Shown one piece after another: positions 35,344-45,674 of a DNA stretch of 64,000 nucleotides. The number at the start of each line of letters is the position of its first letter. Within the stretch, counting starts at the first letter, position 1. Source of the DNA: Mycobacterium sp. ITM-2016-00318 (GTDB lineage Bacteria; Actinomycetota; Actinomycetes; Mycobacteriales; Mycobacteriaceae); the NCBI RefSeq assembly GCF_002968285.2, contig NZ_CP134400.1, forward strand, positions 5,394,001 through 5,458,000, given 5' to 3'. Position numbers and translations under genes: made by a program. Under the pieces are notes generated by a model that worked only from the letters and a program-made list of their open reading frames with translations, had not been told where the DNA came from and ran no database searches.

Positions 35344-36680
35344 CCCAACCAGTCCAGTACCGCCGCGGCGGTCCATGACTGTTGCATGCTGCCCAACGGT
35401 TCTCCGGTGAACGGTTCGTAGTACTCGGCGAAGGTCCCGTCGCTGGCCTGCCGGAGACCTTCGCGGCGCAGAATCAGCGACCGCTCGGCCCAGCCGCGGC
35501 GGGCGAATGCCCAGGAGAACAGCCAGGTCATCACCGGCCAGACCGGTCCGCGCCAGTACTCCCTGGAGCGGAAGTCACGCGACACCGGCGATGTGGACGG
35601 GATCAGCGCGTACTTCAGGTCGGGATGCCCGCAGAACCGCGGACCTTCCAACAACCGCAGCAGTGTGCGCTCCTTGGCGTGCGGAAGCCCACCACACAGC
35701 AGCGGCGCGAACTGAGCGACGGTTTCGGTGGCGACCAGCCTGCCGGCGCGGACGTCGTAATCCCTTGCCGCGCCGGTTCGTTCGTCAGCAATCTCGACGA
35801 CGCCCGCGCGGAACCTGTCCGACCATGCGTAGAGATCTCTGACATCGGCGTGCGGGCGTTTGTAGTCTTCGCCGATCTCGGCGAGCACGGAGCAGGCTAC
35901 CGACAAGATCGCCGACACGAAGACGTCCTCGACGGCGAAGCTCATGACCTTGGGCAGCAACTCGTCGTCGTAGCGCACCGACTTCATCTCCTCGACCAGC
36001 CACAGGTAGCGGTCGTACTCCGTGTCCGACGGCCGTTGGCTGGCATCGGTGACGATGGTGTTGTCCTCGCGCCGGTATTCCGGCACATTGCCCGCAATCA
36101 CGTTGGCGTAGGCGGCATCCCATCGCGGTGAATTGTCCATGCCGGACTCCCACCCGTGGTAGAGCGTCACCCGGCCGTGCGACTTCGGGTCGCGCGCCTC
36201 GGCGAGCCAACGGTGCCAGCGCACCAGGTCGTCCCAGCGACGGTCCAGAAAGGCTTCGGCCACCGCGCGGGTCGAGCGGCCGCGGGACCGGGCGTGGTCG
36301 AGGATGCGCTGCACGGCGATCGCATGCACCGGCGGCTGAGTGATACCCGATGTGTGCCGCGACCGCGGCGCGTAGGCGGCCAATGCGGACGTCGCCCACC
36401 GCGCTGGTCCGGGGAAGTAGCCGTCGACGCCGTTGGCGAACACGATGTGCGGGATCATTCCGTTGGCCCACTGCGCCGAGAGCAGGGTGTCGAGCTCGAC
36501 GACCGCGCGCTCGACGCTCAGCGGCGCGAGGCCGATGGCGACGAAAGCGGCGTCCCAACTCCACATGTGTGGGTACAGCAGCGGCGCCGCGGTCGTCATC
36601 GAACCCAGGTCATTGCCGCGCAGCAGATACGCGGCGCGTGCCGCGAGTTGCGTGGGGGCGAAGCTGGGATCGGGTGCCAT
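35340..36680 (-). CDS. ggH: Glucosylglycerate hydrolase (GH63)
   Basis: 446 residues from ATG 36680, the length I recall for the characterised M. hassiacum enzyme. The (alpha/alpha)6-barrel segments YPHMWSWDAAFVAIGL, GMIPHIVF, YHGWESGMDNSPRWD and REYWRGPVWPVMTWLF are present. The catalytic pair reported there, Asp182 (GMDNSP) and Glu419 (FAEYYEPF), falls at the same numbers. The enzyme splits glucosylglycerate, a compatible solute accumulated under nitrogen limitation, into glucose and glycerate. It is known mainly from rapidly growing mycobacteria. Its start lies only 34 bp from the divergent SDR gene. Confidence 0.9.
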   Translation of the reverse strand: MAPDPSFAPTQLAARAAYLLRGNDLGSMTTAAPLLYPHMWSWDAAFVAIGLAPLSVERAVVELDTLLSAQWANGMIPHIVFANGVDGYFPGPARWATSALAAYAPRSRHTSGITQPPVHAIAVQRILDHARSRGRSTRAVAEAFLDRRWDDLVRWHRWLAEARDPKSHGRVTLYHGWESGMDNSPRWDAAYANVIAGNVPEYRREDNTIVTDASQRPSDTEYDRYLWLVEEMKSVRYDDELLPKVMSFAVEDVFVSAILSVACSVLAEIGEDYKRPHADVRDLYAWSDRFRAGVVEIADERTGAARDYDVRAGRLVATETVAQFAPLLCGGLPHAKERTLLRLLEGPRFCGHPDLKYALIPSTSPVSRDFRSREYWRGPVWPVMTWLFSWAFARRGWAERSLILRREGLRQASDGTFAEYYEPFTGEPLGSMQQSWTAAAVLDWLG

Positions 36681-36714
36681 CTCCACAATGATCGCAGTCG
36701 GTAGGGTGACCGGC

Positions 36715-37380
36715 ATGCCGACCGCCTTCATCACCGGGCCAGCGGGTGGGCTGGGCACGGCCATCGCCGATGCCCTGGCCCCCACCCATACGCTGTTCCT
36801 CGGTGGTCGACCGTCGGACCGGCTCGACGCGCTGGCGCAGCGGTTGGGTGCGACGACGTGGCCGTTGGACCTGGAAGACAGCGAGTCGATCGCCGCGGTC
36901 GTCGAGCCGATCGACGAGCTCGACGTGTTGATCCACAATGCGGGCGCGGCCTTCCCCGGACGCGTCGCCGAGTCGACTGTCGACGAGTGGCGGGTCACGA
37001 TGGAGGTCAATGTCATTGGCGCGGTTGCGGTTACGCTCGCGCTGCTGCCCGCGCTGCGCAGTGCAGGCGGTCAGGTGGTGTTCATCAACTCCGGTGCGGG
37101 CATCAACGCGTCGCCCGGTCTGGCGTCGTACACGGCCAGCAAGTTCGCATTGCGCGGCTTTGCCGAGTCGCTGCGCAACGACGAGCCCGAGCTGCGCGTG
37201 ACGTCGATCCATCCCGGACGGATCGCGACGGCGATGCAGGAGGACCTCGTCGCCTACGAGGGTCGCGACTACAAGCCCGAACACCTCTTGGCGCCCGACA
37301 CCGTCGCGAAGATCGTCGCCGAGGCCGTCAACGCACCGCCCGACGCCGATATCCGCGAGGTCATCGTCCGCCCCCGGTGA
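36715..37380 (+). CDS. Short-chain dehydrogenase/reductase
   Basis: 221 residues, a compact SDR: the cofactor motif AFITGPAGGLG (Gly-rich with Pro-Ala), NNAG-type strand IHNAGAAFPG, catalytic Ser in INSGAG, and YTASK with Tyr/Lys. Substrate unknown. ATG 36715 diverges from the glucosylglycerate hydrolase start, so the two share a very short promoter region; the 3' end faces leuS. Confidence 0.92.
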   Translation: MPTAFITGPAGGLGTAIADALAPTHTLFLGGRPSDRLDALAQRLGATTWPLDLEDSESIAAVVEPIDELDVLIHNAGAAFPGRVAESTVDEWRVTMEVNVIGAVAVTLALLPALRSAGGQVVFINSGAGINASPGLASYTASKFALRGFAESLRNDEPELRVTSIHPGRIATAMQEDLVAYEGRDYKPEHLLAPDTVAKIVAEAVNAPPDADIREVIVRPR

Positions 37381-37428
37381 TTTGGGCGCTCGCAGTCACG
37401 CTGAGGATGACTCAGGGCGCCGAAATCG

Positions 37429-40281
37429 CTAGACGACGAGGTTGACCAGGCGACCGGCCACCACGATCACCTTCTTGGGGGTCGCGCCGTTCAGAAACGC
37501 CTGCACCTTCTCGTCGGCCAGCGCGGCCGCCTCCATCGCATCGGCATCCGCAACGGCGGGCACCGTGACGTGCCCGCGCACCTTGCCGTTGACCTGCACC
37601 GGCAGCTCGACGGTGTCGACGGTCAGATAACTCTCGTCGGCAACCGGGAACGGACCGTGCGCCAGCGACGTGTCATGGCCGAGCCGAAGCCACAGTTCCT
37701 CGGCAAGGTGCGGCGCCAGCGGCGCCACCATCAGCACGAGCGGTTCGACCGCCGCCCGCGGCACATCCCCGCTGTGCCGCTTCGTCAGGTGGTTGGTGTA
37801 CTCGATCAGCTTGGCGCCCGCGGTGTTGTTGCGCAGCGACGCATAGTCTTCCGAGACCCCGGCGATCGTCCGGTGCAGTGCCCGCAGCGTCTCGTCGTCC
37901 GGAGTGTCATCACTGGCCCGCAACTGCCCGGTTTGTTCGTCGACCACCAACCGCCACACCCGCTGCAGGAATCGGTACGCGCCCACAACGTCTTTCGTCG
38001 CCCACGGACGCGACGCCTCAAGCGGACCCATCGACATCTCGTACATCCGCAGCGTGTCCGCGCCGTAGTTGTCGCAGATCTCGTCGGGCGACACCGAGTT
38101 CTTCAGGCTCTTACCGATCTTGCCGAACTCCTGATTGACCTCGATCTCACCGTCGGGTCCCGTCCAGAAGAACTTCTTCTCCCGCTCAACGACTTCCGCG
38201 GCGGGCACATAGGTGCCGCGCGCATCGGTGTAGGCGTGCGCCTGGATGTAACCCTGGTTTACCAGCCGCCGGTACGGCTCCCGCGACGACACATGGCCGA
38301 GGTCGTAGAGCACCTTGTGCCAGAACCGCGAGTACAGCAGGTGCAGCACCGCATGCTCGACACCGCCGACGTACAGGTCGACACCGCCCGGGTCGTCCTG
38401 GCCGTGCTCGGCGGGTCGCGAGCCCATCCAGTACGCCTCGTTCTCCTTGTCGCACAGGGCTTCCGAGTTGCGCGGGTCCGTGTAGCGCAACTCGTACCAC
38501 GAGCTGCCTGCCCACTGCGGCATGACGTTGGTGTCGCGGGTATAGGGCTTGAGGCCGTCGCCGAGGTCCAGCTCGACGTTCACCCAGTCGGTCGCCTTGT
38601 TCAGCGGCGGCGACGGCACGCTGTCGGCGTCGTCGGGGTCGAACAGCACCGGAGAATAGTCCTCGATGTCGGGCAGTTCGACCGGCAGCTCGGATTCCGG
38701 CAAGGGGTGCGCGCGGCCGTTTTCGTCGTAGACGATCGGGAACGGCTCGCCCCAGTAACGCTGCCGCGCGAACAGCCAGTCGCGCAGCTTGTACTCGACG
38801 CGGGAGCGTCCGCGACCGTCGGCCTCGAGCCGGGCGGTCACCGCCTCCTTCGCCGATGCCACGCTGAGGCCGTCGAGAAAGCCTGAGTTGACCATCTCCC
38901 CGTCGCCGTTGTAGGCCCCCTGTGAAATGTCGCCGCCTGCAACGACTTCGACGATCGGCAGCCCGAACTGCGTCGCGTAGTCCCAGTCGCGCTGGTCGCC
39001 GCCGGGCACCGCCATGATCGCGCCGGTGCCGTAGCCGAGCAGCACATAGTCGGCAATGAAGATCGGGATACTCGCGCCGTTGACGGGGTTGGTCGCGTAG
39101 CTGCCGAGAAACACGCCGGTCTTGGACTTGTTCTCCTGGCGCTCCAGGTCCGACTTCGCGGCGATCGAGGCGCGGTATGCGGCCCCGGCGGCCGCCGGGG
39201 TGGCTCCGTCGTAGGTCCACCGGGGGTCGACGCCGTCGGGCCAATCCGCGGCGGTCAGCTGCTCGACGAGCGGATGCTCCGGTGCCAGCACCATGTAGGT
39301 CGCCCCGAACAAGGTGTCGGGCCTTGTGGTGAAGACTTCGATGTCGCCCGCATCGGTGCCGAACAACACCGCGGCGCCTTTGGACCGACCGATCCAGTTG
39401 CGCTGCATGGTCTTGACCTTGTCCGGCCAGTCCAGCACGTCGAGGTCCTCGAGCAGCCGATCCGAGTAGGCGGTGATCCGCATCATCCACTGCCGCAACC
39501 GCTTCCGGAACACCGGGAAGTTGCCGCGGTCGCTGCGCCCATCGGAGGTGACCTCCTCGTTGGCCAGCACTGTGCCGAGCCCGGGACACCAGTTGACCAT
39601 CGAGTCGGCCCGGTATACCAACCGGTGTGAGTCGATCACCTCGGCGCGCTCGTCGGCGGACAACGCCGGCCACGTCCTGCCGTCCTCGAGGCTCCGCTGC
39701 CCGGAGTCGAACTCACCGACCAGTTCGTCGATGCGGCGGGCCCTGTTCAGCTGCTTGTCGAACCACGCGTCGTAGATCTGCAGGAAGATCCACTGTGTCC
39801 ACTTGTAGAAGTCGACATCGGTGGTGGAGAAACTGCGCCGCGCGTCGTGGCCGAGCCCGAGCCGGCCCAGCTGTCGGCGGAAGTTGACGATGTTGGCCTC
39901 AGTCCGGGTCCGCGGATGGGTACCGGTCTGCACGGCGTACTGCTCCGCGGGCAGACCGAACGAGTCGAAGCCCAAGGCGTGCAACACATTGCGACCCGTC
40001 ATACGGAAGTAGCGGGCGTAGACGTCGGTCGCGATGTAGCCGAGCGGGTGGCCGACGTGCAGACCCTCGCCCGACGGGTAGGGAAACATGTCCAGCACGA
40101 ACATCTTGTCGGCCGGAACCGGTGTGCCGTCCGACGGCGCGAGTGAGCCCACCGGGTTGGGCACATGGAAGGTTCCCAGCAGCTGCCACCGCTCCTGCCA
40201 GGCATGCTCGATCTCCCCGGCCAGCTTCGCGGTGTACCGATACTGCGGGGTGTCGGCGTCGGTGACCGACTCGCTACTCAC
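37429..40281 (-). CDS. leuS: Leucyl-tRNA synthetase
   Basis: 950 residues. The class I signature is [17 protein letters not shown] (HVGH), and the KMSKS counterpart is [10 protein letters not shown]. The CP1 editing domain, with WP(T)-type and [12 protein letters not shown] motifs, lies between, and anticodon-binding and C-terminal domains follow. It charges tRNA-Leu and edits mischarged products. GTG 40281 begins the conserved [16 protein letters not shown]; a longer upstream reading has no family similarity. Confidence 0.97.
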   Translation of the reverse strand: MSSESVTDADTPQYRYTAKLAGEIEHAWQERWQLLGTFHVPNPVGSLAPSDGTPVPADKMFVLDMFPYPSGEGLHVGHPLGYIATDVYARYFRMTGRNVLHALGFDSFGLPAEQYAVQTGTHPRTRTEANIVNFRRQLGRLGLGHDARRSFSTTDVDFYKWTQWIFLQIYDAWFDKQLNRARRIDELVGEFDSGQRSLEDGRTWPALSADERAEVIDSHRLVYRADSMVNWCPGLGTVLANEEVTSDGRSDRGNFPVFRKRLRQWMMRITAYSDRLLEDLDVLDWPDKVKTMQRNWIGRSKGAAVLFGTDAGDIEVFTTRPDTLFGATYMVLAPEHPLVEQLTAADWPDGVDPRWTYDGATPAAAGAAYRASIAAKSDLERQENKSKTGVFLGSYATNPVNGASIPIFIADYVLLGYGTGAIMAVPGGDQRDWDYATQFGLPIVEVVAGGDISQGAYNGDGEMVNSGFLDGLSVASAKEAVTARLEADGRGRSRVEYKLRDWLFARQRYWGEPFPIVYDENGRAHPLPESELPVELPDIEDYSPVLFDPDDADSVPSPPLNKATDWVNVELDLGDGLKPYTRDTNVMPQWAGSSWYELRYTDPRNSEALCDKENEAYWMGSRPAEHGQDDPGGVDLYVGGVEHAVLHLLYSRFWHKVLYDLGHVSSREPYRRLVNQGYIQAHAYTDARGTYVPAAEVVEREKKFFWTGPDGEIEVNQEFGKIGKSLKNSVSPDEICDNYGADTLRMYEMSMGPLEASRPWATKDVVGAYRFLQRVWRLVVDEQTGQLRASDDTPDDETLRALHRTIAGVSEDYASLRNNTAGAKLIEYTNHLTKRHSGDVPRAAVEPLVLMVAPLAPHLAEELWLRLGHDTSLAHGPFPVADESYLTVDTVELPVQVNGKVRGHVTVPAVADADAMEAAALADEKVQAFLNGATPKKVIVVAGRLVNLVV

Positions 40282-40476
40282 GTGAACAGGGTAAAGGTCT
40301 GCCACCGCCCGTCCGTCGGCCACGGGCAGGTATCGGTTGCGTTGCGGAGCGGTCAGAGCTTCATTCCAGCTCGGTTCCAAGGCTGGTGGCTGACTCCGCG
40401 CGGGGGTTACGGTCGCCCCCTGACCTGGGGCATGTCCTGCCCGTGGCAGGGGGACTCTCACGAAGGGATTCGGGCG

Positions 40477-41373
40477 ATGATCGGAGATGCTCGCCGCTGG
40501 CGGATTCTGGCAGGTGCGGTGGCTGCGGGCATGGCCGGCGTGCTCGGGGTGACGGCCAACACGGCCGCGGCCGAACCCCTCTATCCCCTGCCCCCACAGC
40601 CTTCGCCCGCGTCCCAGCCGGTCACCGTCATGCCGGGCTCGGCGCAGGCCAGACAATCCACCGGCCAGCTCGGCATCGCACCTGCCGCGCCCGCGGCGCA
40701 ATCACTGGCCACCCCGGCACTGCCGCCCGGCGCGGCGGTGCCGGCCCCACAGACGCTGATACCTGCGAACTCGCAGACCCTCAATGACTACTTCCATGAG
40801 AAGGGCATCAAACTCGAACCGCAGGCGGCCCGCGACTTCACGGCGCTCAACATCGTGCTGCCCGTGCCGCGCGGCTGGTCGCAGGTGCCCGATCCGAACG
40901 TGCCCGACGCGTTCGCGGTGCTCGCCGACCGGGTCGGCGGCGACGGGATCTACACCTCCAACGCGGCGCTGGTGGTCTACAAGTTGGCCGGCGGCGACTT
41001 CGATCCGAAGGAGGCAATCACCCACGGCTTCATCGACAGCCAGTTGCTGCCTGCGTGGAGCACCACCAACGCATCACTTGCGGACTTCGGCGGAATGCCC
41101 TCGGCGATGATCGAGGGCTCCTACCGCGACAACAACATGTCGCTCAACACCGCGCGCAGGCACACCATCGCGACCTCGGGTCAGGACAGTTACCTGGTAT
41201 CGCTGGCGGTCACCACGACGGTCAGGGAAGCCGTCCCCACCGCGAACGCCACCGACGCAATCACCAACGGCTTCAGGATCACTGCGCCGGGCGCGCCCGC
41301 TGTGCCGGCACCCGCCGCGCCCGCTGCGGCAGCAGCCGCTGCGCCTGCACTGGCGCAGGCGCCGCCCCGGTAG
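40477..41373 (+). CDS. Secreted proline-rich antigen, mtc28-like (Rv0040c-like)
   Basis: 298 residues. The signal peptide ([19 protein letters not shown], then TAAAEP) is followed by a Pro/Ala-rich segment. A globular LpqN/LpqT-like domain ([54 protein letters not shown]) and an Ala/Pro-rich tail complete it. It is exported; the proline-rich 28-kDa antigen of M. tuberculosis is the known relative. Function unknown. ATG 40477 follows GAAGGG by nine bases. It diverges from leuS. Confidence 0.88.
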   Translation: MIGDARRWRILAGAVAAGMAGVLGVTANTAAAEPLYPLPPQPSPASQPVTVMPGSAQARQSTGQLGIAPAAPAAQSLATPALPPGAAVPAPQTLIPANSQTLNDYFHEKGIKLEPQAARDFTALNIVLPVPRGWSQVPDPNVPDAFAVLADRVGGDGIYTSNAALVVYKLAGGDFDPKEAITHGFIDSQLLPAWSTTNASLADFGGMPSAMIEGSYRDNNMSLNTARRHTIATSGQDSYLVSLAVTTTVREAVPTANATDAITNGFRITAPGAPAVPAPAAPAAAAAAAPALAQAPPR

Positions 41374-41407
41374 CGCGCGGGCTGCGGCGCCCTTTAAGGT
41401 AGGCCGC

Positions 41408-41800
41408 ATGCTTTTCGCGGCGGTGGGATGCCTGTGTGCCGCCCTTGTCACCGCCGCACTCGGCGGATGGACGTTGTCCCGCCCGCGCTCCGCCGACGTC
41501 GTGCGACAGGTCCTCCGCGCTGTCGCCCCCACCCAGCTCGCCGCCTCGGCGATGTTGACCGTCGCGGGCGTGGTCGCGCTGTCGTTGCAACCCGAGACGG
41601 GTGCTGTCGTGGTGATCGTGTGCGTGCTCGGCGCCGTCGCCACGGTCGCGGCCGGTTGCTGGCAGAGCGCCAAGTTCGTGGTCGCTCAGACCACGGGGGC
41701 TGCCGCGTGCGGGACCGCATCCAGCGGATGCGGCGGCGGCGCCTGCGCAAGCTGCACGCTGTCAAGGGGCCCAGCCGCGCAGGCCGGTCATACCGCTTGA
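41408..41800 (+). CDS. Small membrane protein with Cys-rich tail (Rv0039c-like)
   Basis: 130 residues. Three hydrophobic segments (FAAVGCLCAALVTAALG, AASAMLTVAGVVAL, VVVIVCVLGAVATVAAG) precede a C-terminal tail with four cysteines (CGTASSGCGGGACASC). The tail could bind metal or form disulphides. No function is known to me. It starts 34 bp after the mtc28-like gene and its end faces yqgE. Confidence 0.8.
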   Translation: MLFAAVGCLCAALVTAALGGWTLSRPRSADVVRQVLRAVAPTQLAASAMLTVAGVVALSLQPETGAVVVIVCVLGAVATVAAGCWQSAKFVVAQTTGAAACGTASSGCGGGACASCTLSRGPAAQAGHTA

Positions 41801-41816
41801 GGCCGGCCGACCGGAA

Positions 41817-42422
41817 CTAGTTGCGGCTGATATCGATCGGGTGGGTCGCCAGCAGCGACAGGGGAAGCGGCTGACGGCGCAGCACCCGTCCCCACAGGTC
41901 CACCCTCGCCGAGACCAGAACGTCGGACGGTAACGCGGACAACACGATCCAGTCGTCGCGCGCGATCTCGCCCTCGAGTTGGCCGATCGTCCAGCCGGAG
42001 TATCCAGCGAAGATCCGCACGCCTTCGACCATCGGCGCTATCGTCTCGGGTTCGGCGTCCAGATCCACCATCACCATCCGGCCCTGCACATGCCGGATAC
42101 CCGGCACCCCGTTCGGTTCGGTGCCCACCCGCAAGGTGGCCAGGCACAGCGCGGCATCCCGCTTGACCGGGCCGCCGATGAACATGGTCTTGGGTTTGGT
42201 GGCGAGCTTCGCCCACTGCGGCAGCACGTTGTACACCGCGGTTTCGCTTGGCCGGTTCAGCACCACCCCGAGGGTGCCGCCGTCGTTGTGTTCGACGATG
42301 TAGATGACGCTGCGGCGGAACGTCGGCTCGAGCAGATCGGTGTTGGCCAGCAGCAGAGTTCCGGCGCGCACCCGGTTCGCTGTCGGAGCGACAAAGTCCT
42401 CCGGATCCTCTGACTGTGCCAC
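41817..42422 (-). CDS. YqgE/AlgH family protein (Rv0038-like)
   Basis: 201 residues. Family hallmarks include RVRAGTLLLANTDLLEPTF, VIYIVEHNDGGTLGVVLNRP, FIGGPV and YAGYSGW-type FAGYSGWTIGQLEGEI. The biochemical role of the family is unsettled. GTG 42422 is chosen where the mycobacterial family begins (AQSEDPEDFVAP); the ribosome site GGTGG is unusually close. It diverges from the MFS gene. Confidence 0.92.
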   Translation of the reverse strand: MAQSEDPEDFVAPTANRVRAGTLLLANTDLLEPTFRRSVIYIVEHNDGGTLGVVLNRPSETAVYNVLPQWAKLATKPKTMFIGGPVKRDAALCLATLRVGTEPNGVPGIRHVQGRMVMVDLDAEPETIAPMVEGVRIFAGYSGWTIGQLEGEIARDDWIVLSALPSDVLVSARVDLWGRVLRRQPLPLSLLATHPIDISRN

Positions 42423-42500
42423 TCCACCATCATGGCACCAGCGAACCATTGAGGTGGCGAACGGGCGCGGCCCGCCGGGATATTTGTACTGTGAATTCCC

Positions 42501-43784
42501 GTGGCTGACGCACGCGCTCCGCTGGACCTGTGGCGGTCCGTGCGCGGCCTACCCCACTTCTGGCGGCTGCTCGAACTGCGGACGACGAGCCAGTTCGGTG
42601 ACGGCCTGTTCCAGGCCGGGTTGGCGGGCGGACTGCTGTTCAACCCCGAACGCGCGGCGGGACCGTGGGAGCTCGTCGGAGCGTTCGCCGTCCTGTACCT
42701 GCCGTACTCGGTCCTCGGCCCGTTCGCAGGCGCCCTGCTCGACCGCTGGGACCGCCGGACCGTGCTGATCGGGGCCAACGCCGCGCGCGTCTTCCTGGTG
42801 CTCGGCATTGCCGCGCTGCTGGCCTCCGGCGCCGGCGACCTGTCGATCCTGTTCGGCGCGCTGATCGCCAACGGCTTCACCCGGTTCGTGTCCTCCGGCC
42901 TGTCCGCCGCACTGCCTGACGTCGTGCCGCGCGGACAGGTCGTGACGATGAACTCGGTCGCGACAGCCACCGGAGGCGTGGCGACGTTTCTCGGCGCCGG
43001 GTTCATGCTGGCGTCGAGACCGTTGCTCGGTTCCGACGACAAGGGCTCTGCGGCAGTCCTTTTCATCGTCGTGGTGCCTGTGTTGCTGGCCCTGCTGTTG
43101 TCGGTGCGCTTCCCCCGCCACGTGCTCGGACCGCACGAGAGTGCGCGGGCCATCCACGGTTCCGTGGCCTACGCTGTCGCGACCGGATGGCTGCACGGCG
43201 CCCGCACCGTGCTCGCCGTTCGGACCGTCGCGGCCACGCTCGGCGGCCTGGCCACCCACCGGATGGTGCTGGGCATCAACAGCATGCTGGTGTTCGTCAT
43301 GGTGCGCCATGTCGACACCCACAGCGTCGCAGGGTTCGGCACCGCGGCACTGTTCTTCTTCATCACCGGGATCGGGTCGTTCATCGCCAACGTGATCACC
43401 CCGAGCGCGGTCGGCCGGTGGGGCCGCTACCGCACCGCCAACGGGGCGCTGCTCCTCGCGGCGGTCATGCAGCTCGGCGGCGCAGGCCTGCAGATGCCGA
43501 TGATGCTGCTGTGCGGGTTCCTGCTCGGCCTGGTCGGTCAGGTGGTCAAACTGTGCGCCGACACAGCCATGCAGATCGACGTCGACGACGCGCTGCGCGG
43601 TCACATGTTCGCGGTGCAGGACGCGTTGTTCTGGATGTCGTTCATCGTCGCGCTGACCGCTGCGGCGGCCGTCATCCCCGCCGACGGCTACTCGCCGGGA
43701 CTCGTCGTCGCAGGCTCAGTGCTCTATCTACTCGGGTTTGCGCTGCACGCCGGCGTCGCTCGCCGTGCCCGACCGCCGGGCTAA
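42501..43784 (+). CDS. MFS transporter (Rv0037c-like)
   Basis: 427 residues with about twelve hydrophobic helices. The first cytoplasmic loop motif [17 protein letters not shown] is characteristic of the major facilitator superfamily; the NreB/MFS_3 branch is the closest match by pattern. Substrate unknown. GTG 42501. The next gene begins 10 bp after its stop, so the two are probably co-transcribed. Confidence 0.92.
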   Translation: MADARAPLDLWRSVRGLPHFWRLLELRTTSQFGDGLFQAGLAGGLLFNPERAAGPWELVGAFAVLYLPYSVLGPFAGALLDRWDRRTVLIGANAARVFLVLGIAALLASGAGDLSILFGALIANGFTRFVSSGLSAALPDVVPRGQVVTMNSVATATGGVATFLGAGFMLASRPLLGSDDKGSAAVLFIVVVPVLLALLLSVRFPRHVLGPHESARAIHGSVAYAVATGWLHGARTVLAVRTVAATLGGLATHRMVLGINSMLVFVMVRHVDTHSVAGFGTAALFFFITGIGSFIANVITPSAVGRWGRYRTANGALLLAAVMQLGGAGLQMPMMLLCGFLLGLVGQVVKLCADTAMQIDVDDALRGHMFAVQDALFWMSFIVALTAAAAVIPADGYSPGLVVAGSVLYLLGFALHAGVARRARPPG

Positions 43785-43794
43785 GGTGACCCGC

Positions 43795-44568
43795 ATGGCG
43801 ACAGCCCGCCCGATCGTGGATGACCTTCGCGCCGAAAGCGACCACCTCGACGGATTGGTCGCCGAGCTTCCCGATGAGCGCTGGGCAGAGGCCACCCCCG
43901 CAGCGGGGTGGACCATCGCGCACCAGATCGCGCACCTGCTGTGGACCGACCGGGTCGCGCTGCTGTCGGTCCATGACGAGGCCGCCTTCAACGAGGTGCT
44001 GGGCGCCGCCGCGGAAGATCCGCTCGGGTTCGTCGACCGCGGCACGGAGGAGGTCGCCGCGGGCGCGCCGACCGAGTTGCTGGCCGACTGGCGCGCGACC
44101 CGAAACCAGCTGCACGACGCACTGCTGACGGTGCCCGACCGCCGCAAGCTGCCGTGGTTTGGGCCGCCGATGAGCGCCGCCTCGATGGCCACCGCGCGGC
44201 TGATGGAGACCTGGGCGCACGGCCTCGACGTCGCCGACGCCCTCGGGGTGAAGCGGCCGCCGACTGCACGGCTTCGCTCCATCGCCCACATCGGCGTCCG
44301 GACACGCGATTTCGCGTTCGCGATCAACGGCCACGCCGCACCGGAAGATCCGTTCCGCGTCGAGCTCGCCGCACCCAACGGCGATACCTGGACGTGGGGT
44401 CCCGAGGACGCGCGGCAGCGGGTGACCGGTTCGGCGGAGGACTTCTGCCTGCTGGTCACCCAGCGGCGGCCTCCCTCGACCCTCGACGTGACGGCCGAGG
44501 GTGACGACGCGCAGCGCTGGCTGACGATCGCGCAGGCCTTCGCCGGACCGCCGGGACCGGGGCGCTGA
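43795..44568 (+). CDS. Mycothiol-dependent maleylpyruvate isomerase-like (DinB fold) protein, Rv0036c-like
   Basis: 257 residues. The four-helix metal-binding N-terminal domain has [11 protein letters not shown] with the His ligands and [14 protein letters not shown] near 140-155; a C-terminal SCP2-like segment ([19 protein letters not shown]) follows. Relatives use mycothiol. The substrate is not known. ATG 43795 has AAGGTGA upstream. This is the last gene of the dnaB-side block before the junction. Confidence 0.88.
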   Translation: MATARPIVDDLRAESDHLDGLVAELPDERWAEATPAAGWTIAHQIAHLLWTDRVALLSVHDEAAFNEVLGAAAEDPLGFVDRGTEEVAAGAPTELLADWRATRNQLHDALLTVPDRRKLPWFGPPMSAASMATARLMETWAHGLDVADALGVKRPPTARLRSIAHIGVRTRDFAFAINGHAAPEDPFRVELAAPNGDTWTWGPEDARQRVTGSAEDFCLLVTQRRPPSTLDVTAEGDDAQRWLTIAQAFAGPPGPGR

Positions 44569-44599
44569 CACCCGGTCCCGACGCCTGCGTTCTGCGCAC

Positions 44600-45070
44600 T
44601 CAGCTGTAGAGCGCTTCCCACGTCTTGGGGCCGACGATGCCGTCGACTTTCAACGGGACGTTGTCGCAATCGGTGAGGATGGCCTGCACATTCTTGACAG
44701 CGGTCTCGGTCAGCTTGCCGTAGTCGCCGTCGACCGGGCCCGGGTCGTAGTCCGGGTAGCCCCAGCTCTTGAGAATCTCCTGCACCAGGAATACCGGGTT
44801 CCCCTTCGAGCCCTTCTTGATGATTGGCGGGGTCAGTCGCGACCACGTCATCGGCCCGACGATGCCGTCGACGGCCAACGGGAACGAGAACGAGAAGAAT
44901 TCGCCGACGCTGCGGTCCAGCTGATAACGGATGACCCGGTTGCGGGTGATCGGTCCGAATACGCCGTCGACCTCGCTGAGGTCGACCAGATAGCGGCGGC
45001 AGTACAGCGCCTGCTGTGCCTTCTTGACCGCTTCGCCGGTTGAACCGATTTTGATGATGGGATCAGCCAT
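44600..45070 (-). CDS. Peptidoglycan-binding (PG_binding_1) doublet protein
   Basis: 156 residues forming two tandem peptidoglycan-binding-like units: IKIGSTGEAVKKAQQAL ... VDGVFGPITRNRV and IIKKGSKGNPVFLVQEIL ... VDGDYGKLTETAVKN, ending VDGIVGPKTWEALYS. No signal peptide and no catalytic domain are seen. ATG 45070 has AAAGGAG upstream, so it is well translated. Its release route is unclear; it could act inside, leave by a non-classical route, or derive from a phage endolysin binding module. It sits exactly at the junction of the two chromosomal blocks. Confidence 0.85.
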   Translation of the reverse strand: MADPIIKIGSTGEAVKKAQQALYCRRYLVDLSEVDGVFGPITRNRVIRYQLDRSVGEFFSFSFPLAVDGIVGPMTWSRLTPPIIKKGSKGNPVFLVQEILKSWGYPDYDPGPVDGDYGKLTETAVKNVQAILTDCDNVPLKVDGIVGPKTWEALYS

Positions 45071-45157
45071 GGGAGTGCTCCTTTCGTGTGGTTCGAGCAG
45101 GACGAACGGTCCCGCTTCGGCGTCGGGAAATCCCGAGTAGGCGGCTACCTGAATATG

Positions 45158-45195
45158 GGGCGCGCGCTCCCTGACGCAGCGAGTAGTGCGCGCCC
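45158..45195 (-). terminator. Possible hairpin terminator after the pcnA-side genes
   Basis: The 8-bp arms GGGCGCGC and GCGCGCCC with a 22-base loop lie 57 bp beyond the stop of the DxDxDG-repeat gene, in the 181-bp gap before the peptidoglycan-binding gene. There is no U-tract. Confidence 0.4.
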
Positions 45196-45251
45196 TGTGA
45201 AAGTGCGTGTGCGCCAGCGCGGTCGGCTACGGTCAGCCCGCGCCGCGCGAG

Positions 45252-45674
45252 CTACAGGTCGTTGGCGACGTCGGCCCTGCCGTCGCCGTTGCTGTCTGTC
45301 AGCTTGAGGTCCCACGTTCCGTCGCCGTCGGTGTCGACATAGCCGAGCCCGTCGCCGAGCGCGCGGTCGGCCAGCCCGTTGCCGTCGACGTCGAGCAGGC
45401 GCAGTCCCCTAGCAAGCTGGGGGCCCAGCCCGTCGCGATCCACGCTCACCGCCCAGGTGCCCGACCCGTCATCGGTGAAATAGTTCTGCCCGTCGAGCAC
45501 GGCGTGATCGGCGACGCCGTCGCCGTCGAGGTCGGCAAGCAGGTCATCGACGGTGCCGTCGCCGTCCACATCGAGACCGATCGCGTCCAGTGCGCCGTCG
45601 GCATCGAGGTCGGTGTTCGGCGGTGCGCTCCACATCGTGGCCGAGCCGTCGCCGTCGGAAAGGCAGTAGTCCAC
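45252..45674 (-). CDS. DxDxDG calcium-type repeat protein (Rv3906c-like)
   Basis: 140 residues from GTG 45674, 17 bp after the pcnA stop. At least five acidic motifs of the type DLDADGALDAIGLDVDGDG, DLDGDGVADH, DVDGNGLADRAL, DTDGDGTWD and DSNGDGRADV recur, as in dockerin or thrombospondin-3-like calcium-binding repeats. No signal peptide or enzyme domain is visible. The gene after pcnA in M. tuberculosis (Rv3906c) has a similar character. Function unknown. Confidence 0.75.
   Translation of the reverse strand: MDYCLSDGDGSATMWSAPPNTDLDADGALDAIGLDVDGDGTVDDLLADLDGDGVADHAVLDGQNYFTDDGSGTWAVSVDRDGLGPQLARGLRLLDVDGNGLADRALGDGLGYVDTDGDGTWDLKLTDSNGDGRADVANDL

Noticed and set aside
37570..38886. A 438-residue reading frame antisense to leuS
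   Set aside because: Shadow of the synthetase C-terminal half; no protein family pattern.
42549..43604. A 351-residue reading frame opposite the MFS transporter
   Set aside because: Gln/Arg/His-rich shadow without hydrophobic or catalytic pattern; the MFS reading is clear.
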